From a bacterium (GTDB taxonomy: Bacteria; Patescibacteriota; Minisyncoccia; Minisyncoccales; UBA10102): 48,567 nt of DNA. The notes under the pieces are model-generated. The model did no database searches. It was not told the DNA's origin and saw nothing but the letters and a program-made list of their open reading frames with translations. Below are positions 25,801-34,394 of the stretch, piece by piece. The stretch's first letter is position 1; every line of letters begins with the position of its first letter. The position numbers were made by a program, and so were the translations under genes. The DNA lies in assembly GCA_030698665.1 (NCBI GenBank), contig JAUYMI010000021.1, positions 1 through 48,567 of the forward strand, given 5' to 3'.

Positions 25801-27072
25801 CTATGGGAGGAGTTGGATTGAAGAAGAGAGGACAGATCCAGAAAGAAGGTAGAGTTTCTTTTGGCTTTGCGACCAGAATACCTCAGGGGAGGTGAAGTTT
25901 GCGATCTCCACTGAGTTGAGGCGGTCCCTCGTATCGGTCTCCATAATCGTCACGTGATCTCCGGTGCTGAATACCAGATAGTGGGCCGATACCCATGAGA
26001 GATCGGACACGGCCTCGCTGAAACGAGTAAGAAACACTGTTTCCCCGGCTCTCCTTGCTGGCTGTCCTTCTTCGTCTTTCAGGTAGTAGAGCCAGAGCTC
26101 GGACCCCCGTTCAAGAACGAGTTTCTTGCCGTCAGGAGAGAGAAGGGTTCGTCCTATCCCAGAGAGAATGAGGGATGCTCCCTCGTTCTTGAGCAGGGAG
26201 AAGCCTTCGCGATCCAGCAGGAAGACATCTTGCCCGAAGAGCAGAAGCTTCAGAGAGGAGAAAGGACCCGTGGTTTCAGAGATCTTTCTGGTTGGGGTTG
26301 AGCTCCAGACGTCGCCCTTTGCGTCTATCCACAAGACACTCCCAGTTTCAGAGACGGCAAAGGCGACAGCGTCTTTCGTAAGCGTCAGAGAACTGTCTGT
26401 TTCGTAGTTGATCTGGCGTAGCGTTGTTCCTGATAGCGCAATGAGGCTATCAAGGGAGAATGCTGCTTGTCCGAGGGAGCCTGTGACCTCACATCCTGCC
26501 TGACACGAGCTGTCTTCCAACGTAAAGACCGAGTTTCCCAGGAGGAGGCGCGTCCCTTCCCTGCTCCAGATGACTTTTGCGAGAGACGAGGAAAGAGGAG
26601 TGCGCTCGTGCGTATCCAGGTTGAGGAGGTCGGTGCCCGAGAGAATAGCATACTTTCCGTTGGGAGAAAAGGAGGCCTGTCCCACGCCGCCTGCGACCTC
26701 AGTGAGCGCAAGGTCGGTTGGGATGAGAATGACATTTTTTGCTTCCGTGACCCCTCGGGGCTGCACCCCAAGCGTTTTGTTCCAGGAGTGGTATCCTTCT
26801 TTTGACACCGTCACTTCGTAGCTTGTATCTGCCAGGAGGTTGTCTACGAGTATGGTACCAAAGAGAAAGTCGGTTTGCTTCGGGTCCCTGTCCGCAACCC
26901 GCACGAGCGTCCTGCCGGGAACCGCTTTAATGTAGATGCCTCCTGTTTGTGAAAGGGATCGCCTTGACCAGTCAATGCGGTATCCCTGAGAGTACAGGAT
27001 GAGAAAGGGAGCTCCCGTGAGAAAGAGGAGGGAGAGCAGAAAGAAAAGCGCGCGCTTTGAGTTGGTTCTCAT
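25801..27072 (-). CDS. PEGA-domain / beta-propeller-like membrane-anchored protein
   Basis: Signal/TM anchor, PEGA-like VAGRTLVRVADRD...YEVTVSKEGYHSWNKTLGVQPRG, repeated propeller-like segments. Start placed at MRTNSK from promoter spacing. Confidence 0.6.
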   Translation of the reverse strand: MRTNSKRALFFLLSLLFLTGAPFLILYSQGYRIDWSRRSLSQTGGIYIKAVPGRTLVRVADRDPKQTDFLFGTILVDNLLADTSYEVTVSKEGYHSWNKTLGVQPRGVTEAKNVILIPTDLALTEVAGGVGQASFSPNGKYAILSGTDLLNLDTHERTPLSSSLAKVIWSREGTRLLLGNSVFTLEDSSCQAGCEVTGSLGQAAFSLDSLIALSGTTLRQINYETDSSLTLTKDAVAFAVSETGSVLWIDAKGDVWSSTPTRKISETTGPFSSLKLLLFGQDVFLLDREGFSLLKNEGASLILSGIGRTLLSPDGKKLVLERGSELWLYYLKDEEGQPARRAGETVFLTRFSEAVSDLSWVSAHYLVFSTGDHVTIMETDTRDRLNSVEIANFTSPEVFWSQSQKKLYLLSGSVLSSSIQLLP

Positions 27073-27079
27073 TCGCTCC

Positions 27080-27108
27080 ATTATGCCCGAGATTTTCTGA
27101 GATTGCAA
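27080..27108 (-). promoter_or_regulatory. Minus-strand promoter sharing -35 with the murA promoter
   Basis: Minus strand: TTGCAA (27108-27103), N17, CATAAT (27085-27080), N7, ATG (27072-27070). Confidence 0.65.
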
Positions 27109-27131
27109 AAGGCGCGATTCTCAGCTACAAT
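27103..27131 (+). promoter_or_regulatory. murA promoter
   Basis: TTGCAA (27103-27108), N17, TACAAT (27126-27131), 11 nt to ATG 27143. Confidence 0.7.
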
Positions 27132-27142
27132 ACCTATGATTC

Positions 27143-28420
27143 ATGGAGAAATTCGTCATTCAAGGAGGTAAGCCTTTATCTGGGGAGATTGAGGTTCGGG
27201 GCGCCAAAAACGCCGCTTTTCCCGTGCTGGTGGCCACCATCCTGACTTCACAGGACTGTGTGATTGAGAATGTGCCGCGCATTGAGGACGTGTTCCGCAT
27301 GGTTGAGATTCTTGCCTCCATGGGAGCTAAGGTAGAGTGGATGTCCGAGAGAACCTTGAGAGTGAATGCCAAGACCCTCAATGTAGAGAGCCTGGACAAG
27401 GATGCCATTCTCAGGTTTCGGGGATCGGTCCTCCTTTTGGGAGCTCTTTTGGCGCGTTTTGGCACTGTCAATCTTCCTCAACCCGGAGGAGATATCATCG
27501 GAGCTCGGCCCATAGAAACACATCTGGACGCCTTTTCTCAGCTTGGAGTTGAGACCCGGCGTTCAAAAAACGGAGCTGGGATGAAGGTTTCTTCTCTCAG
27601 GAGTCTCCGGGAAACGATTCTCAACGAGTTTTCCGTGACCGCCACTGAGAATGTTCTGTTGTTTGCGGCAAAGACTCCAGGCACAACGCTTATTCAAATA
27701 GCGGATCAGGACTACCAGGTACAGGAACTCATCAAGGTGTTAGAGAAGATGGGGGCCTCAGTTGAGCCGGCAGGACCTCATGCCTACCGCGTACGAGGCA
27801 GGAAGGATTTGGGGGGATTCAAACATCGTCTCATGTACGATCCCATTGAGGCTGGCACCTTTATAGTTCTGGGGGCGGCGGTGCAGGGAGGCATTACGGT
27901 CAAGAATGTAGAGACCGGGTTTCTCCAGCTCTTCTTAAAACACATCCGTAGCTCGGGGATTCGTTTGGAGATTCTGAAAGGACGCAATGGAGCTGAGGAC
28001 GTGAAGGTTGCCGGAATAGAGAACTTCAAAATGGAGAAAATTCAGAGCATGATCTATCCAGGTGTTTCCTCAGACCTTCAGTCGGTGCTCGGCGTCCTTG
28101 CTACGCAGGCTAAGGGATCCACTCTGCTCCATGACCCTTTGTATGAGGGAAGGTTGAAGTACCTGGAAGAAATCAATAAGATGGGAGCAGAAATTTACTT
28201 TACCGATCCTCATAGGGCAATCATCAATGGCCCCACGAAGCTTAGGGGGACGGACCTCGGCGCGTTCGATCTCAGAGGGGGAGCGGCCGTGGTCATTGCA
28301 GCCCTCATTGCCAAGGGCCAGAGCACTATTTCCAACATCTACCAGATTGATCGGGGATATGAGAGGATAGAAGAGCGCCTCCAAGCATTGGGGGCCGACA
28401 TTCAGCGAATCAGAGTATGA
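27143..28420 (+). CDS. murA: UDP-N-acetylglucosamine 1-carboxyvinyltransferase
   Basis: GGKPLSGEIEVRGAKNAAFPVLVATIL...DRGYERIEERLQALGADIQRI. Confidence 0.96.
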   Translation: MEKFVIQGGKPLSGEIEVRGAKNAAFPVLVATILTSQDCVIENVPRIEDVFRMVEILASMGAKVEWMSERTLRVNAKTLNVESLDKDAILRFRGSVLLLGALLARFGTVNLPQPGGDIIGARPIETHLDAFSQLGVETRRSKNGAGMKVSSLRSLRETILNEFSVTATENVLLFAAKTPGTTLIQIADQDYQVQELIKVLEKMGASVEPAGPHAYRVRGRKDLGGFKHRLMYDPIEAGTFIVLGAAVQGGITVKNVETGFLQLFLKHIRSSGIRLEILKGRNGAEDVKVAGIENFKMEKIQSMIYPGVSSDLQSVLGVLATQAKGSTLLHDPLYEGRLKYLEEINKMGAEIYFTDPHRAIINGPTKLRGTDLGAFDLRGGAAVVIAALIAKGQSTISNIYQIDRGYERIEERLQALGADIQRIRV

Positions 28421-29430
28421 GCTTCTTTGTCTCAAAAATAGGGATTGATCTTGGGACCGCGAACTCCCTGGTCTTTGTGCCGGGCCGCGGAGTGGTGCTT
28501 AGTGAGCCCTCCGTGGTCGCGGTTTCAATGTCCGACAACACCATTCTTGCCGTGGGAGAGGAGGCAAAAGAGATGACGGGAAGGACTCCTGAGACCATCA
28601 GGGTGTTTCGTCCCATGCGCGACGGGGTGATCGCGGATTTTAGGATTACGCTGGCAATGATCCGGTACTTCCTGCACCGCGTGGTGCCCCGCTACCAGTT
28701 CGTAAAACCAGAGGTGCTCATTTCCGTTCCCGCGGGTATCACCTCCACTGAACGCCGGGCCGTGTTGGAGGCCAGCCAGCTGGCGGGAGCTAGGGCGACC
28801 TATGTGGCAAAAGAACCCATCCTGGCGGCCATTGGAGCTGGGATTCCGATTCATTCTTCCTCAGGACACATGATTGTTGACATCGGGGGCGGAACCTCCG
28901 AGGTTGCCGTCATATCGCTTGGAGGTATCGTGGTTGCCTCCTCGCTCAGGGTTGCAGGAGACAAGCTGGACCAGGCGATCTCAGAGTATATCAAAAAGAA
29001 GCACAACCTGGCCGTGGGAGAAAAGACGGCAGAGGAGATAAAGATGAAGATCGGCACGGCCGCCCCTTCCAAATCCGAGCAGTATCTGGAAGTGCGCGGG
29101 CGGGATCTTGTCCATGGACTTCCAAAGACCCTGAAGATTTCCTCAAACGAGATTGCGGAAGCCATCGCAGAACCGCTTTCTGAAATTGTGCAGGTCATCA
29201 AGACCCTGCTCAGAGAGACGCCGCCCGAACTCTCAGCTGACATTATGGACAAAGGGATGGTTGTTTCCGGAGGAGGAGCCTTACTCAAGGGGATTGATCA
29301 GCTGATTTCAAAATCCATCGGGGTTCCGTGTTTTATCGCTGACGATCCTATGCTCTGCGTGGTGAAGGGCACGGGAGTGGTGCTTGATAACCTGGAAGCA
29401 TACAAAAAGAGCATCATGACCAAGAAATGA
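28417..29430 (+). CDS. mreB: Rod shape-determining protein MreB (copy 1)
   Basis: IGIDLGTANSLVFVPGRGVVLSEPSVVAV...VDIGGGTSEVAVISLGGIV. Confidence 0.96.
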   Translation: MSFFVSKIGIDLGTANSLVFVPGRGVVLSEPSVVAVSMSDNTILAVGEEAKEMTGRTPETIRVFRPMRDGVIADFRITLAMIRYFLHRVVPRYQFVKPEVLISVPAGITSTERRAVLEASQLAGARATYVAKEPILAAIGAGIPIHSSSGHMIVDIGGGTSEVAVISLGGIVVASSLRVAGDKLDQAISEYIKKKHNLAVGEKTAEEIKMKIGTAAPSKSEQYLEVRGRDLVHGLPKTLKISSNEIAEAIAEPLSEIVQVIKTLLRETPPELSADIMDKGMVVSGGGALLKGIDQLISKSIGVPCFIADDPMLCVVKGTGVVLDNLEAYKKSIMTKK

Positions 29431-30182
29431 AGTCCCCCCAGTTTGCCTTTCTTGAATCCTCGCTCTCTTTGGGCCGTCTCTCCCACGCGTATCTCTTTTC
29501 GGGTACCGAGCGGGAACTCAAAGACCATGCGACTGTTCAGTTTCTTCAGCTTCTCTTGTCTGACGCATGCGGCAGCTGCAGGACGTGCCTCCAGATAGCT
29601 TCTTTTCAGCATCCGGACCTGGCATTGGTAGAGCCGCTTGAAGGAGAAGGAAAGATGAGAATCACGATTGACCAGGTGCGGGAGCTCAAGTACCGACTGA
29701 GCCTCGCTTCATACGGCGGGGGGCACAAGGTTGCCTTGCTCAAGCGCGCCGACCTGATGGCTTCAGACGCCCAGTCCTCGCTTCTCAAGCTGCTGGAGGA
29801 GCCTTTAGGCCAAACCGTGTGCATCCTGTCGGTCGATCACTCAGATCTTCTGCTGGACACGATACGGTCTCGTACCCAAGAGATCCAGTTTCGGGCACGA
29901 AAAGATCGCACCGCAGATTCTCTCAAGCACGGTTCTTTGAGAGCCAGGTTCAAACAGGCAAAAGAGCTGGGAGAAGGGGAGAAGGAGGCGCAGGAGGAAG
30001 CGCTTTTCGCCCTTGCCTCGGAGGCTCGTTCTCGCCTCCTTGCCGCCTCCTTGCATGGAACGCCCGAGGAGATGAGAAGAGCAGGAATCCTCGCCGTTCT
30101 TGGACTTAAGGCCGAGGAGGCCTTCGTTTTGGGACGCGGATCCTTGCGCCTTGCCCTGGAACAAGCATACATGGAACTCTAA
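29427..30182 (+). CDS. holB: DNA polymerase III delta' subunit-like
   Basis: LSHAYLFSGTE...CGSCRTCLQIASFQHPDL...DAQSSLLKLLEEPLGQTVCIL; no P-loop, as in delta'. Confidence 0.82.
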   Translation: MKSPQFAFLESSLSLGRLSHAYLFSGTERELKDHATVQFLQLLLSDACGSCRTCLQIASFQHPDLALVEPLEGEGKMRITIDQVRELKYRLSLASYGGGHKVALLKRADLMASDAQSSLLKLLEEPLGQTVCILSVDHSDLLLDTIRSRTQEIQFRARKDRTADSLKHGSLRARFKQAKELGEGEKEAQEEALFALASEARSRLLAASLHGTPEEMRRAGILAVLGLKAEEAFVLGRGSLRLALEQAYMEL

Positions 30183-30739
30183 TGTATCAAGACATCATTA
30201 CCGACACGAAACCTGAGATGGAAAAGACCCTGGATTTCTTCTCCAAGGAGATTGCGAAAATCAGGACGGGCGTTGCGACTCCGGCGCTCGTTGAGGATGT
30301 GCTGTGTGACGCGTACGGACAGAAGCTACCCATCAAGCAGCTTGCTGCCATCTCTTCCCCAGAGCGCCGCCAGCTGCTTATTCAGCCCTGGGATCCTTCG
30401 TGCATAGAACCCATTGAGCGAGCACTTCGTGGGTCTTTGAGCGGAATATCTCCCATTGTGGAGCAGAACTCCATCCGTCTTCAGCTTCCCCAGCTCACGC
30501 AAGAGGTGAGACAGGTTCTCTTTAAGATCCTGGGGGATAAGACCGAGGAAGCCAGGAAGGGTTTTCGCAAGTGGAGAGACGAGGCGTGGAGCAGGATTCA
30601 AGAGTCCTGCCGCAGGGGAGAGATTCGGGAAGATGACAAGTTCAAGGGCAAGGAAGAGCTTCAAAAGCTCGTGGATGAGTACATTGGCAAGGCAGAGGAG
30701 TTGGCCAATCGCAAGAAGAATGAAATTGGAACCATATGA
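30182..30739 (+). CDS. frr: Ribosome recycling factor
   Basis: KIRTGVATPALVEDVLCDAYGQKLPIKQLAAIS...EARKGFRKWRDEAW. Confidence 0.95.
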   Translation: MYQDIITDTKPEMEKTLDFFSKEIAKIRTGVATPALVEDVLCDAYGQKLPIKQLAAISSPERRQLLIQPWDPSCIEPIERALRGSLSGISPIVEQNSIRLQLPQLTQEVRQVLFKILGDKTEEARKGFRKWRDEAWSRIQESCRRGEIREDDKFKGKEELQKLVDEYIGKAEELANRKKNEIGTI

Positions 30740-31803
30740 TATTTCTTTTTATTGCGATTTTTTCTCTGGTCACGCTTGTCGCTCTGCACGAGCTCGGTCA
30801 TTTTTTCCTGGCGCGGCTCTTTGGCGTGAAGGTTGAGGAGTTCGGATTCGGGCTTCCTCCTCGGCTCTTTGGGAAAAAGATCGGAGAAACCATCTACTCT
30901 TTCAACCTTCTTCCCTTGGGAGCGTTTGTGCGCATGCTTGGGGAGGAGCGTGCGGTTGCAAATGAACGGAGTTTCAGCTCAAAGCCGGTCTGGCAGCGAT
31001 CTCTCATCATTGTTGGGGGCGTGGCGGCTTTCTGGATCATCGCGTCCATTCTCCTCGCGTTTCTCCTTGGCACGTCCGGAATTCCTGCCAGCGTGCCTGA
31101 CACGTTCAATACCCAGGAGGCTCGGGTCATGGTGCTCGGAGTCGCAGCTGACTCTCCTGCCCAGGCGGCCGGGATCATGCCAGGAGATGTCATTCTCGGA
31201 TTTGGAGATGGGGCAAAGGTTACCAGAGTGTCTGAGGTACAGGAGGCTGTGGAGACATCTCGTGGAACTTCCCTGACGCTCTCTTTGCTGAGAGACGGAG
31301 TTGAGGAAGCTCACTCAGTGCAGATACGAGAAGAGGCACCAAGTGGTCAGGGCTTGCTCGGGGTTTCCCTGGCCCGCACGACGTTCCTCAAATATCCGTG
31401 GTATGAAGCGCCCGCGAGGGGGGTTCTGCTTTCAGGGCAACTTACCTGGGAGATTGTCCGCGGGTTTGCGGGGGTTCTCTCTGGAATCTTTTCTGGAGCG
31501 GGAGCCGCGGGCGCTCAGGTGATGGGTCCTATTGGCATTGTCCAGCTTCTCTCCGGCTCTTTACAGTCAGGGCTTTCCTCCTTCCTCTACTTTCTGAGTT
31601 TGCTTTCTCTCTACCTCGCTCTCTTCAACATTCTCCCTATCCCGGTCGTGGACGGGGGTCGGCTCCTCTTCCTCGGAATAGAGGCTTTGAGGAAGCGCCC
31701 CATTCCCGAGGCGATTGAGCAGAGGATCCATGGAGTCTTTTTCATTCTTCTGATCGCGCTCTTGATATGGGCGAGCATTCAGGATATCACAAGAATATTC
31801 TAG
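30736..31803 (+). CDS. rseP: Site-2 protease RseP-like (M50, PDZ)
   Basis: HELGHFFLARLFGVKVEEFGFGLPP; PDZ; NILPIPVVDGGRLLFLGIEALR. Confidence 0.94.
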   Translation: MIFLFIAIFSLVTLVALHELGHFFLARLFGVKVEEFGFGLPPRLFGKKIGETIYSFNLLPLGAFVRMLGEERAVANERSFSSKPVWQRSLIIVGGVAAFWIIASILLAFLLGTSGIPASVPDTFNTQEARVMVLGVAADSPAQAAGIMPGDVILGFGDGAKVTRVSEVQEAVETSRGTSLTLSLLRDGVEEAHSVQIREEAPSGQGLLGVSLARTTFLKYPWYEAPARGVLLSGQLTWEIVRGFAGVLSGIFSGAGAAGAQVMGPIGIVQLLSGSLQSGLSSFLYFLSLLSLYLALFNILPIPVVDGGRLLFLGIEALRKRPIPEAIEQRIHGVFFILLIALLIWASIQDITRIF

Positions 31804-31807
31804 GGCT

Positions 31808-33034
31808 ATGAGACAAAGCATCCTGTTTTCCAAAACGAGCAAGACGGCTCCGAAAGATGAGGAAAGCCAGAACGCACAGCTCTTGGCCCGTGCGGGTTTC
31901 GTGCATAAAGAGATGGCGGGCGTGTACTCCTTTCTCCCCCTGGGACTCAGGGTGCTCAAGAACGTGGAGCGTATCATTCGAGAAGAAATGGAGGTTATTG
32001 GAGGAGAAGAGGTCCTTCTTCCGGCCCTCCAGCCCAAGCGTAACTGGGAGACAACGGGCCGCTGGGATACCTTTGATGTGCTCTTCCGCTTCACAAGCTT
32101 TTACGCAAAGAACGAGTACGTCCTGGGGCCGACCCATGAAGAGATTATTACTCCTTTAGCTAAGCGCTTTATCTCTTCTTACAGGGACCTTCCCCGCTAC
32201 GTCTTTCAGATTCAAGATAAGTTCAGAGACGAGAAACGGGCTAAGTCAGGATTGCTTCGAGGCCGCGAGTTCCTCATGAAAGACCTTTACTCCTTCCATG
32301 CGAACCAGGAGGACGCTGACCTGTACTATGAGAGGGTAAAGGAGGCGTATTGGAAAATCATGGAGCGCGTTGGGCTGAAAGATCATACGTATCTCACCTT
32401 TGCCTCTGGCGGGACTTTTTCCAAATACTCTCATGAGTTTCAGGTTGCGACCTCATCTGGCGAAGATACGATTTATGCGTGCGAGCCCTGCCGCGTGGCC
32501 GTGAATGAGGAAGTGATAGCCGAACAAAAGACGTGTCCTGAGTGCGGCTCAGACAAGCTCAAGAAACTCAAGGCCGTTGAGGCGGCGAATATCTTCAAGC
32601 TAAAAACAAGATACTCTGAGGCCTTTGACCTGAACTATGTTGACGAGAAGGGGAAGGCCCAGCTGGTTCTTATGGGCTGCTATGGCATGGGGATTTCGCG
32701 CCTGATGGGAACGGTGGCAGATGTCCTCTCAGACGAGGCAGGCCTCTTCTGGCCTCCCGAGCTCGCCCCGTACCAGATACACCTCATCGCTCTTCAGGGC
32801 GCTGAACAAAAAGCTGAGGCGGCGTATGAGGCCTTCAGGAAGGCAGGCGTTCAGGTCTTGTATGATGATCGGGATGCTGGAGCGGGAGAGAAGTTTGCTG
32901 ACGCAGACCTCATCGGACTTCCGTTCCGGGCCGTGGTTTCAAAAAGCACGGGAGACCAGGTGGAGCTGAAGGGGAGGCGCGAGAAGACGGGAGAACTTGT
33001 GGACCTCAAAGAACTTATCTCACGAGTCTCATGA
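31808..33034 (+). CDS. proS: Prolyl-tRNA synthetase, short form without INS editing domain
   Basis: LGLRVLKNVERIIREEM...VLGPTHEEIITPLAKRFISSYRDLPRYVFQIQDKFRDE...GREFLMKDLYSFH; CxxC...CPECG insert. Confidence 0.94.
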   Translation: MRQSILFSKTSKTAPKDEESQNAQLLARAGFVHKEMAGVYSFLPLGLRVLKNVERIIREEMEVIGGEEVLLPALQPKRNWETTGRWDTFDVLFRFTSFYAKNEYVLGPTHEEIITPLAKRFISSYRDLPRYVFQIQDKFRDEKRAKSGLLRGREFLMKDLYSFHANQEDADLYYERVKEAYWKIMERVGLKDHTYLTFASGGTFSKYSHEFQVATSSGEDTIYACEPCRVAVNEEVIAEQKTCPECGSDKLKKLKAVEAANIFKLKTRYSEAFDLNYVDEKGKAQLVLMGCYGMGISRLMGTVADVLSDEAGLFWPPELAPYQIHLIALQGAEQKAEAAYEAFRKAGVQVLYDDRDAGAGEKFADADLIGLPFRAVVSKSTGDQVELKGRREKTGELVDLKELISRVS

Positions 33035-34092
33035 GAAAATGGCTGCGCAAACTCATCGCGTACCTGAGTCATGACATCGCAATTGACCTTGGAACGGCGA
33101 ACTCCTTGGTGTATGTGCGGGGAAGAGGGATTGTCATTCAGGAGCCTTCCGTTGTTGCCGTGAACCAAAAGACGGGGCAGGTGTTGGCCATTGGAGAGGA
33201 GGCAAAGCGCATGGTAGGCAAGACCCCTGGCCACATCATGGCTACCCGTCCCTTGGTGAAGGGCGTCATCTCCGACTTTGAGGTGACAGAAGAGATGCTG
33301 AGATACTTTATCGCCAAGGCTCATAAGAAACGCTTTTTGCTGGGGCCGGGTCCCAGGGTCATTGTCGGCATTCCCTTTGGCGTGACTGAGGTGGAGCGCA
33401 AGGCGGTGAGGGACGCAACCATGTCAGCTGGGGCCCGCGAGGTTTTCCTCATTGATGAACCCATGGCGGCCGCTATTGGAGCTCGCCTGGAGGTTCAAGA
33501 GCCCGGGGGAAACTTCGTCGTGGACATCGGCGGTGGGACCACCGAGGTGGCGGTGATATCGCTGGGAGGCATCGTCTATGCAAAGTCCCTAAGAATTGCG
33601 GGAGACAAGCTTTCAGAGGATATCGTTGCCTTCGCCCAGGAAGAGTACAAGCTGCTGATTGGCGAGCGCACGGCCGAGACGATTAAGATCGGCATCGGGT
33701 CAGCCTATCCCTTAAAGGAGAGGCGGAGTATGCCCTTGCGCGGACGCAACCTTGTTACGGGACTCCCAGAAGAGATCATGGTGACGGATGCCGACATCAG
33801 AAAGGCCTTGGAAAAGTCCGTCAGGCAGATTGTCAACGAAATCAAACTTACGGTGGAGGAGACGCCCCCGGAGCTATTGGCCGATATCATGGAGAGGGGA
33901 ATCTTCCTGGCAGGAGGGGGATCTCTTCTCAAGGGCTTGGACACCTTGATCTCAAAAGAGACGAAGATGCCTGTTCACTTAGTCGAGGATCCCTTGACCG
34001 CGGTAGTGAGGGGGGCTGGGCTGGTGTTGGAAAACCTGGATGAGTTGGAAGAGGTGCTTGTTGACACAAAAGAACTGGAGGCTCCGAGATGA
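33031..34092 (+). CDS. mreB: Rod shape-determining protein MreB (copy 2)
   Basis: IAIDLGTANSLVYVRGRGIVIQEPSVVAVN...VDIGGGTTEVAVISLGGIVY. Confidence 0.95.
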   Translation: MRKWLRKLIAYLSHDIAIDLGTANSLVYVRGRGIVIQEPSVVAVNQKTGQVLAIGEEAKRMVGKTPGHIMATRPLVKGVISDFEVTEEMLRYFIAKAHKKRFLLGPGPRVIVGIPFGVTEVERKAVRDATMSAGAREVFLIDEPMAAAIGARLEVQEPGGNFVVDIGGGTTEVAVISLGGIVYAKSLRIAGDKLSEDIVAFAQEEYKLLIGERTAETIKIGIGSAYPLKERRSMPLRGRNLVTGLPEEIMVTDADIRKALEKSVRQIVNEIKLTVEETPPELLADIMERGIFLAGGGSLLKGLDTLISKETKMPVHLVEDPLTAVVRGAGLVLENLDELEEVLVDTKELEAPR

Positions 34093-34394
34093 TTTCAAAA
34101 GAACAGGTACAAGCCATAGCTGAACTCTCGCGCATCTCCCTGACCTCAGAAGAGTCAGAGCGTATGGCGCGGGAGCTGGACTCCATTTTAGAGTACTTTG
34201 CGGTGCTTGCTGAGGCAGATACGGAAGGGGTGGAGCCCATGACGCACGCCGTGCTTACTGGGTCTGATCCGAGAGAGGATGTCGCGGAACCAGAGGACCC
34301 AGAGCGCGTTGAGCGCATGATCAAGGCCATGCCGGAAACCGAGCGAAGGTACCTCAGGGTGCCTGGAGTATTGGAACGGATGAAGCATGATTGA
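34089..34394 (+). CDS. gatC: Asp/Glu-tRNA amidotransferase subunit C
   Basis: ISKEQVQAIAELSRISLTSEESERMARELDSILEYFAVL. Confidence 0.92.
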   Translation: MISKEQVQAIAELSRISLTSEESERMARELDSILEYFAVLAEADTEGVEPMTHAVLTGSDPREDVAEPEDPERVERMIKAMPETERRYLRVPGVLERMKHD

